Of a stretch of DNA of 43,679 nt, positions 1 to 8,146 are shown in pieces (the first letter of the stretch is position 1; the number at the start of each line of letters is the position of its first letter). The translations under genes and the position numbers were made by a program. Location of the stretch: contig CACWZI010000025.1 in the NCBI GenBank assembly GCA_902765305.1, positions 1 to 43,679 on the forward strand. The letters are read 5' to 3'. The notes under the pieces are model-generated. The model was given only the letters and a program-made list of their open reading frames with translations. It ran no database searches and was not told the DNA's origin. Source of the stretch: an uncultured Eubacteriales bacterium (lineage in GTDB: Bacteria; Bacillota; Clostridia; Christensenellales; Aristaeellaceae).

Positions 1-40
1 TACAACTCGTACGTTATCGATATGTTCGCGGCAGCCGCCA

Positions 41-80
41 TTCCTGTTCCCTGTTCCCTGTTCCCTGTTCCCTGTTCCCT
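41..80. repeat. Tandem heptamer array (TTCCCTG)n
   Basis: About five and a half head-to-tail copies of TTCCCTG. The array is followed at 87-104 by a half-site of the palindrome family (CGACAAATCAGAA). The reverse-complement flavour (AACAGGG) reappears near the right end of the window at 43558-43590. Confidence 0.9.
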
Positions 81-131
81 CGTCTCCCCGACAAATCAGA
101 ATTTACATATACCCGAACAGTCACGGATCCC

Positions 132-188
132 GAACACACGAGGGGCGGGCCTTTTGTGTCAGCACAGAAGGCCCGTCCCAGTGTGTTC
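132..188. terminator. Large palindrome downstream of the NHLM export operon
   Basis: Arms GAACACA...GGGGCGGGCCTT and AAGGCCCGTCCC...TGTGTTC fold into one long hairpin with short internal bulges and a TCA-centred loop. It lies just beyond the end of the minus-strand operon and may end its transcription, although no clear T-run follows. A second small hairpin (GGCGACT GAT AGTCGCC) lies at about 226-242. No gene is seen in bases 1-282. Confidence 0.5.
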
Positions 189-255
189 TTCGTTCCCGTA
201 TGTTTTTAACTGGCCGGGGGTACCATGGCGACTGATAGTCGCCGCTACACCCTTT

Positions 256-292
256 CATTCCTCATTCCTAATTTCTCATTCCTCATTCTTCC
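256..292. repeat. Heptamer array (ATTCCTC/ATTCCTA)
   Basis: Degenerate tandem ATTCCTC-type heptamers. The stop codon of the minus-strand ABC transporter (283-285) and its last codons lie inside this array. Confidence 0.8.
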
Positions 293-2469
293 TCCAGCCG
301 CTGCCTGGCCACCAGATCGGCAAACATTCCCTTCTTTTCGATCAATTCCTCATAATTCCCTTCCTCGACGATCCTGCCCCCGTCCAGCACCAGTATCCTG
401 TCGCAGTGGCGGATCGTGGAGAGGCGGTGGGCGATGACGATGCGGGTGCACTTCAGCCTGTCCAGCGCGTCGGAGACCTGCTTCTGGGTCACGTTGTCCA
501 GGGCGCTGGTGGCCTCGTCGAAGATCAGTATCTTCGGCTTGGGGGCCACGGCCCGGGCGATCATGATGCGCTGCTTCTGGCCGCCGGAGACGCCGCCCTG
601 GCCCTCGGAGATCAGGGTCTGCATGCCCATGGGCATATCCCGGATGTCCTGGGCGATGCCGGCGATTTCCGCCGCCTCCCAGGCCTCCTCCAGGGTCAGC
701 TGAGGCGCGGAGATGGTGATGTTGGCGAAGATGTCCCCCTGGAACAGCTGGCCGTCCTGGGTCACCACGCCCATCTTCCTGCGCAGGGAGCGGGGGTCGA
801 TGGTGTCCAGGTCCCTCCCGTCGTAGTACACCGCGCCGTTCTGGGGCTTCTCGAAGCCCAGCAGCAGCCGCACCAGCGTGGACTTGCCGCAGCCGGTGCG
901 CCCCACGATGGCCACGTACTCCCCGGCGCGGATCTTCAGCGACAGGTTGCGCAGCACCCACGGGGCGTTCTCCTCATAGCGGAACGACACGTGGCTCAGC
1001 TCGATGCTGCCCGACACGCTCGTCACCGGGGCCTTGTCGGCGCTGACCTCGGGCTCGGCCTTCAGGATCGGCTCGGCCATCTCCAGCACCGGCCTGATTG
1101 CGGCCACCGACACGGCGATGCCCGCCAGCGCGGTAAAGGCCCCCATCAGCTCGCCATAGGCGGCGCTGAAGCCGTAGTATTCGTGGGGTTTCACGCCGGT
1201 CTTGACGGCCATGTAGTACAGCACGATGGTGCCCACCAGCGAAATCGCCTTCGTGAACACGCCGTTGAGCTTCAGGAACGTGGGCGGGTTGTATTCCAGC
1301 TCGGCGTTCTGGGCGTAGACGTCCGCCCAGCGGGCGAAGGCTCGCTTCTCAGCCCCGGACAGGCGGATCTTCTGGATGCCGCTGACCAGCGCGTAGCTCA
1401 TGCCCGATTCCTTCGCCGCCAGCAGCATCTTCCGCCGGGAGACGCGCACCTGGGCCAGCGACGTGGCCACGCTCAGCACAAAGGTGGCCAGCACCACCAG
1501 CACCGAGGGCAGCACCAGCGCCGGCGCGAAGGTGAAGATCTGGAAGATGAACAACAGCGACGACAGCGAGGTCAGGCCGGTGGAGAGTATGTTGTCCAGC
1601 AGCATGTCGCAAAGCGAGCCCACCGAGCTGGCCCGGTTGCTCAGCTCGCCGGAGGCGAATTTGCGGAAGAAGCTGACCGGCAGCGACAGCACCCGCATCA
1701 TCACCGACGATTCCACCGCCAGCTGGGTCTTGGTGGAGATGCGCTCCATCAGCAGGCCTCGGGTCGCCCCGATGAGCAGGTTTGCCAGCGCCGCGGACAG
1801 CAGAAACAGCGCCGTGCCCGCCAGCAGGGATACGTTGCGGCTCTGAAGCACCGGCCCGGTCATGCCCGCGGACAGCCTCGGCTCGATGAAGCCCACCAGC
1901 GTCACCGCCAGCGTCGCCAGCACGATCCAGATGATGTCGCCCTTCGATATGCAGTTCTTCATGAACATCAAAAGGTCCGGGATGCCCAGCTTCTTCATGG
2001 GCAGGGGCCGGTAGAAGCACAGCGCGTTCGCCGACAGCCGGTCCTCCGTGCCGCGGTTCACCGACACCCGCTTGCCGGTAGCGGGGTCCACATAGCAATA
2101 GCCGGCAAGCCCCCGGGGCAACAGCGCCACTGCCGTGCCGCCCTCCTTCAAAAAGCCCAGCATCGGACCGAAGGCGTCCCTGTACCAGCCCGGCTCCAGC
2201 TTCACGTCCCGGGTCATCAGCCCCAGGGGCCGCAGCACATACGCCAACTGCTCGTCGAAATCCCCGACATCCTCGGGCGCCTCCACGGGCTTGTAATGAT
2301 AGTATTTCAATATCTCATCCAGCGCCGCCTTGGCGATCAGGCGCTCATCCCGAAGCCGCTGGGCCTCCTGCCCGCCCAGCACCGAGCCGGCGATCTTCAC
2401 AAACGAATCCTCAAAGACCTCCTGGTCGCTGCGCATCCGCTCGCGAATCTGGTCGTTAAACCATCCCAT
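283..2469 (-). CDS. NHLM-type peptide export ABC transporter, permease/ATPase (second subunit)
   Basis: A 728-residue fused membrane/ATPase exporter, best matching the NHLP/NHLM microcin ABC2 family (TIGR03797). A soluble N-terminal region of about 170 residues has no C39 cysteine motif. It is followed by a six-helix ABC exporter domain (about 175-450) and a nucleotide-binding domain with Walker A GRTGCGKST, signature VSGGQKQR, Walker B ILIFDEATSALD and an H-loop (IAHRLS). Members normally pair with a C39-bearing ABC1 protein and an HlyD-like protein to secrete leader-containing ribosomal peptides; both partners lie upstream. AAAGGAG lies nine bases before the ATG. The last codons and stop fall in a heptamer repeat. 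No precursor peptide gene is seen in the window. The family call is firm; the cargo is unknown. Confidence 0.87.
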   Translation of the reverse strand: MGWFNDQIRERMRSDQEVFEDSFVKIAGSVLGGQEAQRLRDERLIAKAALDEILKYYHYKPVEAPEDVGDFDEQLAYVLRPLGLMTRDVKLEPGWYRDAFGPMLGFLKEGGTAVALLPRGLAGYCYVDPATGKRVSVNRGTEDRLSANALCFYRPLPMKKLGIPDLLMFMKNCISKGDIIWIVLATLAVTLVGFIEPRLSAGMTGPVLQSRNVSLLAGTALFLLSAALANLLIGATRGLLMERISTKTQLAVESSVMMRVLSLPVSFFRKFASGELSNRASSVGSLCDMLLDNILSTGLTSLSSLLFIFQIFTFAPALVLPSVLVVLATFVLSVATSLAQVRVSRRKMLLAAKESGMSYALVSGIQKIRLSGAEKRAFARWADVYAQNAELEYNPPTFLKLNGVFTKAISLVGTIVLYYMAVKTGVKPHEYYGFSAAYGELMGAFTALAGIAVSVAAIRPVLEMAEPILKAEPEVSADKAPVTSVSGSIELSHVSFRYEENAPWVLRNLSLKIRAGEYVAIVGRTGCGKSTLVRLLLGFEKPQNGAVYYDGRDLDTIDPRSLRRKMGVVTQDGQLFQGDIFANITISAPQLTLEEAWEAAEIAGIAQDIRDMPMGMQTLISEGQGGVSGGQKQRIMIARAVAPKPKILIFDEATSALDNVTQKQVSDALDRLKCTRIVIAHRLSTIRHCDRILVLDGGRIVEEGNYEELIEKKGMFADLVARQRLEEE

Positions 2470-2498
2470 GAGGGTTTTCTCCTTTCAGTCGAAAACAG

Positions 2499-2530
2499 GG
2501 TTTAGGGGTTAGGTTTTAGGGGTTAGGTTT
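2499..2530. repeat. Left inverted heptamer arm of the S23 cassette
   Basis: Tandem units of the GGGTTAG/GGTTTTA type. They are the inverted counterpart of the array at 2897-2932 and run into the 3' end of the S23 gene, whose stop codon is inside the repeat. Confidence 0.85.
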
Positions 2531-2881
2531 GGTTAGTGAGAGGATCAAGGCGTTGATCATCCTGCCAACCTCATTGGAGAGGGACAACGTTTTAATCAGT
2601 TCTTTTTCAGTGACATAATGAATTCGTGCACATATATAACACTGTGTTTGTAATTCGGCGTTGGAACCTCGGGCCATATACAGGAAATTGATATATTCCC
2701 TTTTCGTATTCCTCATCTTACCTTCCGCTATGTTGGAAGGTATGGAAACCGCTGCCCTTCTCATCTGATCAGACAGCCCATACGTCTCTTCCTTCGGCAA
2801 CAACTGCACAATGCGATAGACCTCAACAACCAAATCCATTGCCTTCTGCCAAACCATCAGATCCTTATAGCTATGTATCAT
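2516..2881 (-). CDS. Four-helix bundle protein, S23/IVP family
   Basis: A 121-residue protein of the S23/23S-rRNA-intervening-sequence family (PF05635/TIGR02436). It shows the typical N-terminal MIHSYKDLMVWQKA and the family hallmark SDQMRRAAVSIPSNIAEG. The family forms small four-helix bundles that oligomerise; the biochemical role outside rRNA intervening sequences is not established. The ATG at 2881 matches the family start better than a GTG four codons upstream. The gene lies between the two NHLM ABC transporter genes and is bounded on both sides by inverted CCTAAAA/CCTAACC heptamers. The C-terminal codons (KPNP, stop) are written by the repeat. Its base composition is visibly more AT-rich than the neighbours, which suggests insertion into the operon. 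Confidence 0.85.
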   Translation of the reverse strand: MIHSYKDLMVWQKAMDLVVEVYRIVQLLPKEETYGLSDQMRRAAVSIPSNIAEGKMRNTKREYINFLYMARGSNAELQTQCYICARIHYVTEKELIKTLSLSNEVGRMINALILSLTKPNP

Positions 2882-2896
2882 ACACACTCTCACTAT

Positions 2897-2932
2897 TCCC
2901 CTAAAACCTAACCCCTAAAACCTAAAACCTAA
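2897..2932. repeat. Right inverted heptamer arm of the S23 cassette
   Basis: Tandem CCTAAAA/CCTAACC heptamers immediately upstream of the S23 gene, inverted relative to 2499-2530. They end a few bases from the stop of the C39 transporter gene. Confidence 0.85.
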
Positions 2933-2936
2933 TATC

Positions 2937-5117
2937 TCACTCGCTCACAACCAGCCTCGAATACGCCCCTCCGAGCGCCATCAGTTCCTTGTGCGTTCCC
3001 CGTTCCACGGCCACGCCCTTTTCCAGCACGATGATCTCATCGCAGTCGCGGATGGTGGAGAGGCGGTGGGCGATCACGATGCTGGTGATGCCGCGGTCGC
3101 GGATGGCCTTGACCACGTCGTATTCCGTCTTGGCGTCCAGGGCGCTGGTGGCCTCGTCCAGTATGATCACCGAGGGGTCCTGGGCCAGCACGCGGGCGAT
3201 TTCGAGGCGCTGGCGCTGGCCGCCGGACAGGTCCCGCCCGTTCTCGGTCAGCATGGCCTGGTAGCCGCCCTGGCGCTGCATGATGTCGTCGTGCAGCTGG
3301 GCGTCCCGGGCGGCCAGGATCACCTCGAAGTCCGCGATGCTCCTGTCCCACATGCGAATGTTGTTGGCGATAGTGTCCTCGAAGAGTATGATATCCTGGT
3401 CCACCACGGCCACCGAGCCGGTGAACACCGCCCGGGGAATGTCGCCGATGGGCTTGCCGTCGAACAGTATCTCGCCCTCCCAGGGCTGGTAGAGGCCTGA
3501 GATCAGCTTGGAGATCGTGGACTTGCCGCTGCCGCTGCCGCCCACGATGGCCACCTTGCTGCCGGGCTTGATGTCCAGCGAGAAATCCTGCACCACGGGG
3601 CTCCCCAGTGGGGAATAGCCGAAGGTGACGTGCTTCAGCTCCACGTGCCCCTTCAGCTTGGCGAAATCCGCGCCTGCGCCGGCGGGGGTCTCGCGCACGT
3701 AGGGGTCGTCGGGGTACTGCATCACGTCCTCCACCCGCTCCATGTCGGTACGCAGCTCCTGTATGGTCTGGCCCGCCTCGATCAGCGTGCGGGCCGGGCC
3801 CATGAACGAATTCAGGAAGCCCTGGAACACCGCGATCATGCCCAGGGTGAAGTTGCCGTTCATTGCGAACAGCACGCCGAAGAACAGCACCATGTAGTTG
3901 GCCGCGGTGCCGATGAAGGCGGGAATGATGCCCATCGTGGCGCTCATGTGGGAAAATTTCACGTTCTGGGTGTTCACCGAGGCCTGGTAGCCGGCCCAGC
4001 GGCGGAAGAAGCCCGCCTCGGCCCCGGCGGCGCGAATGGTCTCGGTCATGCTGATGCCCGCCAGCGTGGCGGAGGCCAGCTTGCCCTCGTCCCGCAGCTG
4101 CACCCGGGTCAGGTTGACGCGCTTGTTCGATATGATGCGGGCCATCACCAAATTCACCAGCACCGAGGCCAGCCCGATCAGCGTCAGAAATGGGCTGTAG
4201 CGCAGCATCAGCACCAGATAGAACACCATCATGGCGGTGTTCAGCGCCAGCGGGGCCACGGTGTTCACGATGGCGGCGGAGATGTTGCCGTTGGAGGCCT
4301 GGCGCTGAAGTATGTCTCCGGTCAGCCGCTGGGAAAAGAAGGACATGGGCAGGCGCATCACCTTCCACATGTAGGTGGTGCTGCCCATCACCGCCATCTT
4401 GCCGTCGATGCGCAGGCTGTACACCCGCTGGGCCCACTCCACCACCAGCTCCAGCGCGCACAGCAGCGCCATCACCGCAATGAACGGGTTCAGCCAGGCC
4501 ACGTCCCGGCCGGTCAGCAGCCGGTCGTAGAAGATGCGGGACATCACCGGCTTGATGATGTCGAACAGGTAGGCGATGATCGTGGTCAGCGCCACGAACG
4601 CCGCCGCCGCACCGGCGCCCTTCAGCCGCTTGCGCGCGTATGCCAGCATGCTCTTGGGCTTGCCAGAGGGCTCGAAGCCCTCGCCGGGGGCCACGGTGAT
4701 CACCACGCCGGTGAAGCCCTCGTCGAACTGCGCCATGGTCAGCTTCACCACGCCCCGGGCCGGGTCGTTCAATATCACCCGGTTGCCCTTGAAGCCGTCC
4801 AGCACCACGAAGTGGTCGAAGTTCCAGTGTACGATGCAGGGGAAGGTGGCGTTCTCCTTCAGGGCCTCCAGCTCCATGCGGTAGCCGTGCACCTCGAAGC
4901 CGTAGTGCCGGGCGGCCAGCATCACGTTCTTCGCGTTGGAGCCGTCCCTGGACACGCCGCAATCCAGGCGCACCTGTTCCAGGGGCACCCACTTGCGATA
5001 ATAGGCCATCACCATGGCCAAGCAGGCGGCGCCGCACTCCAGCGCCTCCATCTGCATGACCACCGGCACCTTCGCCACCCCCTTCTTCAGGGGCTGCACG
5101 ATCTTCTTGTCAGGCAT
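2937..5117 (-). CDS. NHLM-type peptidase/permease/ATPase exporter (C39-ABC)
   Basis: A 726-residue peptidase-containing ABC transporter of the NHLM ABC1 type (TIGR03796). The N-terminal C39 cysteine protease domain shows catalytic Cys28 (MEALECGAACLAMV), His102 (HWNFDHFVVL) and Asp118 (NDPARG), so it should cut a double-glycine-type leader on the cytosolic face while exporting the peptide. A six-helix membrane domain (about 165-450) is followed by an ATPase with Walker A GGSGSGKST, signature LSGGQRQR and Walker B VIILDEATSALD. The start abuts the stop of the HlyD-like gene with no gap, and a GGAGG site lies in that gene's last codons, so the two are probably translationally coupled. The S23 cassette follows it. 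All catalytic residues look intact. Confidence 0.9.
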   Translation of the reverse strand: MPDKKIVQPLKKGVAKVPVVMQMEALECGAACLAMVMAYYRKWVPLEQVRLDCGVSRDGSNAKNVMLAARHYGFEVHGYRMELEALKENATFPCIVHWNFDHFVVLDGFKGNRVILNDPARGVVKLTMAQFDEGFTGVVITVAPGEGFEPSGKPKSMLAYARKRLKGAGAAAAFVALTTIIAYLFDIIKPVMSRIFYDRLLTGRDVAWLNPFIAVMALLCALELVVEWAQRVYSLRIDGKMAVMGSTTYMWKVMRLPMSFFSQRLTGDILQRQASNGNISAAIVNTVAPLALNTAMMVFYLVLMLRYSPFLTLIGLASVLVNLVMARIISNKRVNLTRVQLRDEGKLASATLAGISMTETIRAAGAEAGFFRRWAGYQASVNTQNVKFSHMSATMGIIPAFIGTAANYMVLFFGVLFAMNGNFTLGMIAVFQGFLNSFMGPARTLIEAGQTIQELRTDMERVEDVMQYPDDPYVRETPAGAGADFAKLKGHVELKHVTFGYSPLGSPVVQDFSLDIKPGSKVAIVGGSGSGKSTISKLISGLYQPWEGEILFDGKPIGDIPRAVFTGSVAVVDQDIILFEDTIANNIRMWDRSIADFEVILAARDAQLHDDIMQRQGGYQAMLTENGRDLSGGQRQRLEIARVLAQDPSVIILDEATSALDAKTEYDVVKAIRDRGITSIVIAHRLSTIRDCDEIIVLEKGVAVERGTHKELMALGGAYSRLVVSE

Positions 5118-5567
5118 TTATTCTTCCTCCGTATCCCGGCTGAACAGGAAGCTGATGGGCCGCACGGTCTCCGTGACGATCTCCACGTCATAGGTTCCCG
5201 GGGCCAGCTTTGCGCCGTCCTCCGGCAGCTCCGCGATCACCTCGACCTCGTTCTCCGCCTGGAAGACCATGCTGACCTTCGCCTCCCGGTCCGCCACGCG
5301 CACCGGCATGCCGGGGGCCACCAGGGATTTTTGCGAAAGCGGCAGCGCGATATCCAGCATCAGGCCATCCTCCGCCACGACGGCCTGCTCCGTGATCCTG
5401 GATTCCACGTTGACCAAGGCCGACGATACGATCAGCCCGGCCAGCAGCAGGATCACCGCCGCCAGCACCATCCACACCCCGGGCGTGGTGACCCGCATAT
5501 AATCCTGCAGCTGCTCCGGAGAGGCGATCCGCTCGACGCTCTTCTGTCTGAATACCTGGTTTTCCAT
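5118..5567 (-). CDS. Short HlyD-like NHLM secretion protein
   Basis: A 149-residue protein whose start (FRQKSVERIASPEQL, then MRVTTPGVW) matches the NHLM HlyD-like family (TIGR03794). One membrane helix lies at about residues 30-50, followed by a small extracytoplasmic beta-rich segment (VVAEDGLMLDIALPL, PGMPVRV). Typical family members are much longer, with a coiled-coil hairpin and paired lipoyl-like halves. Here the hairpin is absent and only the membrane anchor plus one barrel-like half remain. That may be an adaptation to a single-membrane envelope. It sits directly before the C39 transporter gene. A palindromic repeat separates it from the transglutaminase gene upstream. Confidence 0.7.
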   Translation of the reverse strand: MENQVFRQKSVERIASPEQLQDYMRVTTPGVWMVLAAVILLLAGLIVSSALVNVESRITEQAVVAEDGLMLDIALPLSQKSLVAPGMPVRVADREAKVSMVFQAENEVEVIAELPEDGAKLAPGTYDVEIVTETVRPISFLFSRDTEEE

Positions 5568-5589
5568 GGTCGTTTGCCTCCTTTTTTAG

Positions 5590-5620
5590 TTCTGATTTGT
5601 CGCTCCGCGACAAATCAGAA
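5590..5620. repeat. Perfect palindrome, TTCTGATTTGTCGC family
   Basis: Arms TTCTGATTTGTCGC and GCGACAAATCAGAA (14 bp each) around the loop TCC. Identical arms recur at 10582-10612 and 39935-39967 with loops GCT and GGG, and half-sites occur elsewhere. It lies between the transglutaminase and HlyD-like genes and could act as a terminator or attenuator, but its recurrence marks it as a repeat family. Confidence 0.85.
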
Positions 5621-5625
5621 GTTGC

Positions 5626-8022
5626 CTACGGTATCCTCTCAAAATCCCCAAGTCCGCGGGTAATCCGCGTCACTGTAAAGCGTATTTTTTCCTTCAGTCC
5701 CAGCGCCTTCCGAAAGCCCTCATACGCCCGCAGGCCCGCGTCGATGTCTCCGCGCTTCAGGGGCTGCCTGCCGTAGCCGGCATCGGACACGGCTGTGGCA
5801 AAGGCGACAAAGTCGTCGTTCTTCAGCTGCTCCGCCGCCCGCCTTGCAAATGCCACGGGCGTCTCGCCGCCCGTGGGGGCCTGACCCAGGTGGGCCAGCA
5901 GCGTCAGGTTCGCGCGGTACAGTATCATCGCCGCCTCGCCGTAGCTGCGCACGCCGCCACACAGCGCGGCGGGGTCGCTCAGGCGCAGGCGCTTCAGCAC
6001 CCACCTGAACGCCACCGCGACCAGCGCGATCACCGCAAGCGCCAGCAGCAGCCACCAGTGCCCGCCGCCGCGCCGCGCCCCGTCCCGCGGAGCGTCGGCC
6101 CCGGCATCGTCCTCCGGTGGCGCGTCGTCGGGTTCGCCGTCGGGTTCGTCCTCGTCCTGGCCGCCGGGCGCTTCCCCCGGCTCGGGGGTCGGCGTGTCTT
6201 CCGGGGTCTCCGGCGGCAGTGCGCCGTCCGGCTCCGGGCTGGGCGTCGGCGCATCCCCGACGGGATTGTAATCGCCGTCGTAGCCCAGTCCGCCGCCCTC
6301 GGCGGTGTCGCCCGTCCCGCCGCCGCCCGCTTCCGGCGGCTGGGGCGTGATGCCGTCGGTATTGCCGCTGCCGCTGTTGCCGCCGGTGGCGTCGAATGGG
6401 ATCCAGCCCACGCCCCGGAAGTACACCTCCGCCCAGGCGTGGGCGTTCTCGCCGGTGAGCACCTCCACGCCGGGTCGGGCCAGGTAGCCCTCCACATACC
6501 GGGTGGGCAGGCCGGCGATGCGCCCCATCACGGCCATGGCCGAGGCATAGTAGCTGCAATAGCCCTCCCGGCTGTCCAGCAGGAAGTGGGACACGAAGTC
6601 CCGGCCCCGGGGCGGCGTGTCGGGCTGAAGGGTGTAGCGCATATTCTCCCGCAGGAAGTTCATGATGGCCACGGCCCGGTCCCAGGGGTTCTCCGCCCCG
6701 TCGATGACCCGCATCGTCAGGCTGTACACCCCGCCGTCGATGCCCTCGGGCAGCTGGATGTGGCGCTCCAGTATATCCTGGTAGCGCTCGTCCCCGGCTT
6801 CCTCGCCGTCGATCACCGCCCGGCGCAGCGCGTCCGCCATCTCCGGCAGCAGCGCACGCAGGCGATAGCTGTCGCCCCGCTGCACCGCGCGGGACAGGAA
6901 CACCTCGCCGGCGGTGTTGTAGTAGACGGCGGTGGACAGGTCCATTCGGAATTCGTCCATCATCCCCGGCACGAACAGCGTACTGGTGCCGTCGTCCAGC
7001 ATTTCAACCGATACGTCCACCTTCAGCAGCGCGTCGTCCAGCGCCGCCGGAGGGATGAACAGCCGCTCACGGGTGACCCGGTGGGTCAGATCGTAGTACA
7101 GGAAGCGGCTCTTGGGCACGTTGTCCACCCATGAATAGCCCGTGTAGGCCGTGCGGATCGCGCCGCGCAGCAGCACGTCGGCATCCGTATGCACCGCCAT
7201 CACCGGATCGGTGTGGGGCGTCGCCGGCCCGCCCAGCATCGACACCACCGCGTCTCCCACCTCGCCGGCGTGGTCGTAGCCCTCTTCGTTGATGGAAAAG
7301 GCGATGCGCTCATGGGTAAAGCGGAAGTACTGCTCGAACATGTTCCGCACGCGCTCGGCGGCGTCCTCCAGCGGCCTCCAGGTCATCCGGCCCCCCGGCA
7401 CCAGCGCCAGGGCCAGCGCTAGCGCAAGCACCGCCGGCAGCAGCACCCGAAGCGCCGAAAAATCCCGCTGCACGCCGCCGGTCAGGGCAAAGGCCGCGGC
7501 GGCGGCGACCAGCCCCGGCACCGCCGCGCCCAGCGAAGCCGACTGGGACATGGCGTGGCAGGCCACCAGCACCGCCAGCAGCAGCACGATGGCCACGCTG
7601 ACGAACTCGTTGTGGCTCAGAAGCACAAAGAACAAGACCCCGAAGGTGAAGCTGGCGCAGGTCAGCAGCAGCCGTCCCCCCTCCGCCGCGCCGGCGGACT
7701 CGGCGACCTGTCCCGACCACTGGGCGAACAGCTCCCGCAGCCCCGCAAGCCCCGCCCCGTGGGTGGTCAGATACAGCCCGGCGACCGCGACAAAGCCCAG
7801 CGACGCGATGATCGCGCCGCCGGTGAGTTGGCCCGCCACGCAGAGCGCCACGGCGACCAGCGCCGCCTCGTACAGCCCCGGCGCCGACGCCGCCACCCCC
7901 AGCGCCGAGGCGGCCACCGCCGTCGCGCTTCCCGCGAACAGCAGCGCCAGCACCGCCGCGATCGTCGACCGGTCCAGCCGGGCCCTGTTGGTCAGGTTCT
8001 TGTTCATACGGTTATCTGTCAT
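5626..8022 (-). CDS. Membrane transglutaminase-like protein with DUF4129-type tail
   Basis: A 798-residue TgpA-like protein. The N-terminal part has about six or seven hydrophobic helices (residues about 20-215). An extracytoplasmic region then leads to a transglutaminase-like core with a Cys-His-Asp triad: GYCSYYASAMAVMGRIAGLP (Cys near 490), ENAHAWAEVYF (His near 527) and WIPFDATGG (Asp near 543). A Pro/Glu/Asp/Gly-rich linker, another membrane helix (HWWLLLALAVIALVAVAF) and a cytosolic DUF4129-like tail complete it. Such proteins accompany MoxR ATPases and DUF58 proteins, exactly as here, and are thought to act on envelope proteins; the substrate is unknown. It is the third gene of the MoxR/DUF58 set. 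Confidence 0.88.
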   Translation of the reverse strand: MTDNRMNKNLTNRARLDRSTIAAVLALLFAGSATAVAASALGVAASAPGLYEAALVAVALCVAGQLTGGAIIASLGFVAVAGLYLTTHGAGLAGLRELFAQWSGQVAESAGAAEGGRLLLTCASFTFGVLFFVLLSHNEFVSVAIVLLLAVLVACHAMSQSASLGAAVPGLVAAAAAFALTGGVQRDFSALRVLLPAVLALALALALVPGGRMTWRPLEDAAERVRNMFEQYFRFTHERIAFSINEEGYDHAGEVGDAVVSMLGGPATPHTDPVMAVHTDADVLLRGAIRTAYTGYSWVDNVPKSRFLYYDLTHRVTRERLFIPPAALDDALLKVDVSVEMLDDGTSTLFVPGMMDEFRMDLSTAVYYNTAGEVFLSRAVQRGDSYRLRALLPEMADALRRAVIDGEEAGDERYQDILERHIQLPEGIDGGVYSLTMRVIDGAENPWDRAVAIMNFLRENMRYTLQPDTPPRGRDFVSHFLLDSREGYCSYYASAMAVMGRIAGLPTRYVEGYLARPGVEVLTGENAHAWAEVYFRGVGWIPFDATGGNSGSGNTDGITPQPPEAGGGGTGDTAEGGGLGYDGDYNPVGDAPTPSPEPDGALPPETPEDTPTPEPGEAPGGQDEDEPDGEPDDAPPEDDAGADAPRDGARRGGGHWWLLLALAVIALVAVAFRWVLKRLRLSDPAALCGGVRSYGEAAMILYRANLTLLAHLGQAPTGGETPVAFARRAAEQLKNDDFVAFATAVSDAGYGRQPLKRGDIDAGLRAYEGFRKALGLKEKIRFTVTRITRGLGDFERIP

Positions 8023-8040
8023 GTCACCTTTCGTTTATTC

Positions 8041-8146
8041 TGAGGGATTAGGGATTGCCGGGTCATTCCCGCGGCTGCCCTAAAGGGCTGACTTCGTGTC
8101 GCAATCCGCCGCCATCCATTCCCAATTCCTCATTCCTCATTTCCCT
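8041..8146. repeat. Heptamer-flanked intergenic element
   Basis: The right arm (8117-8146) is a clear ATTCCTC-type array. The left arm (8044-8056, GGGATTAGGGATT) is its degenerate inverse. The core holds a short imperfect palindrome (GCGGCTGCCCTAAAGGGC region). It fills the gap between the DUF58 and transglutaminase genes and supplies the DUF58 stop codon. Confidence 0.65.

Noticed and set aside
22-2505. An 827-codon open frame on the plus strand opposite the ABC transporter gene
   Set aside because: It is an antisense shadow caused by high GC; its translation is His/Gln/Arg-rich without domains, while the minus strand encodes a clear transporter.
2499-2932. Telomere-like or CRISPR-like repeats (TTAGGG-like arrays)
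   Set aside because: The unit is 7 bases, there are no spacers of constant length, and no cas genes are present; the resemblance to telomeric repeats is coincidental.
3630-5663. A 677-codon plus-strand frame opposite the C39 transporter
   Set aside because: Same kind of GC-driven shadow; composition is non-protein-like and the opposite strand has intact catalytic motifs.
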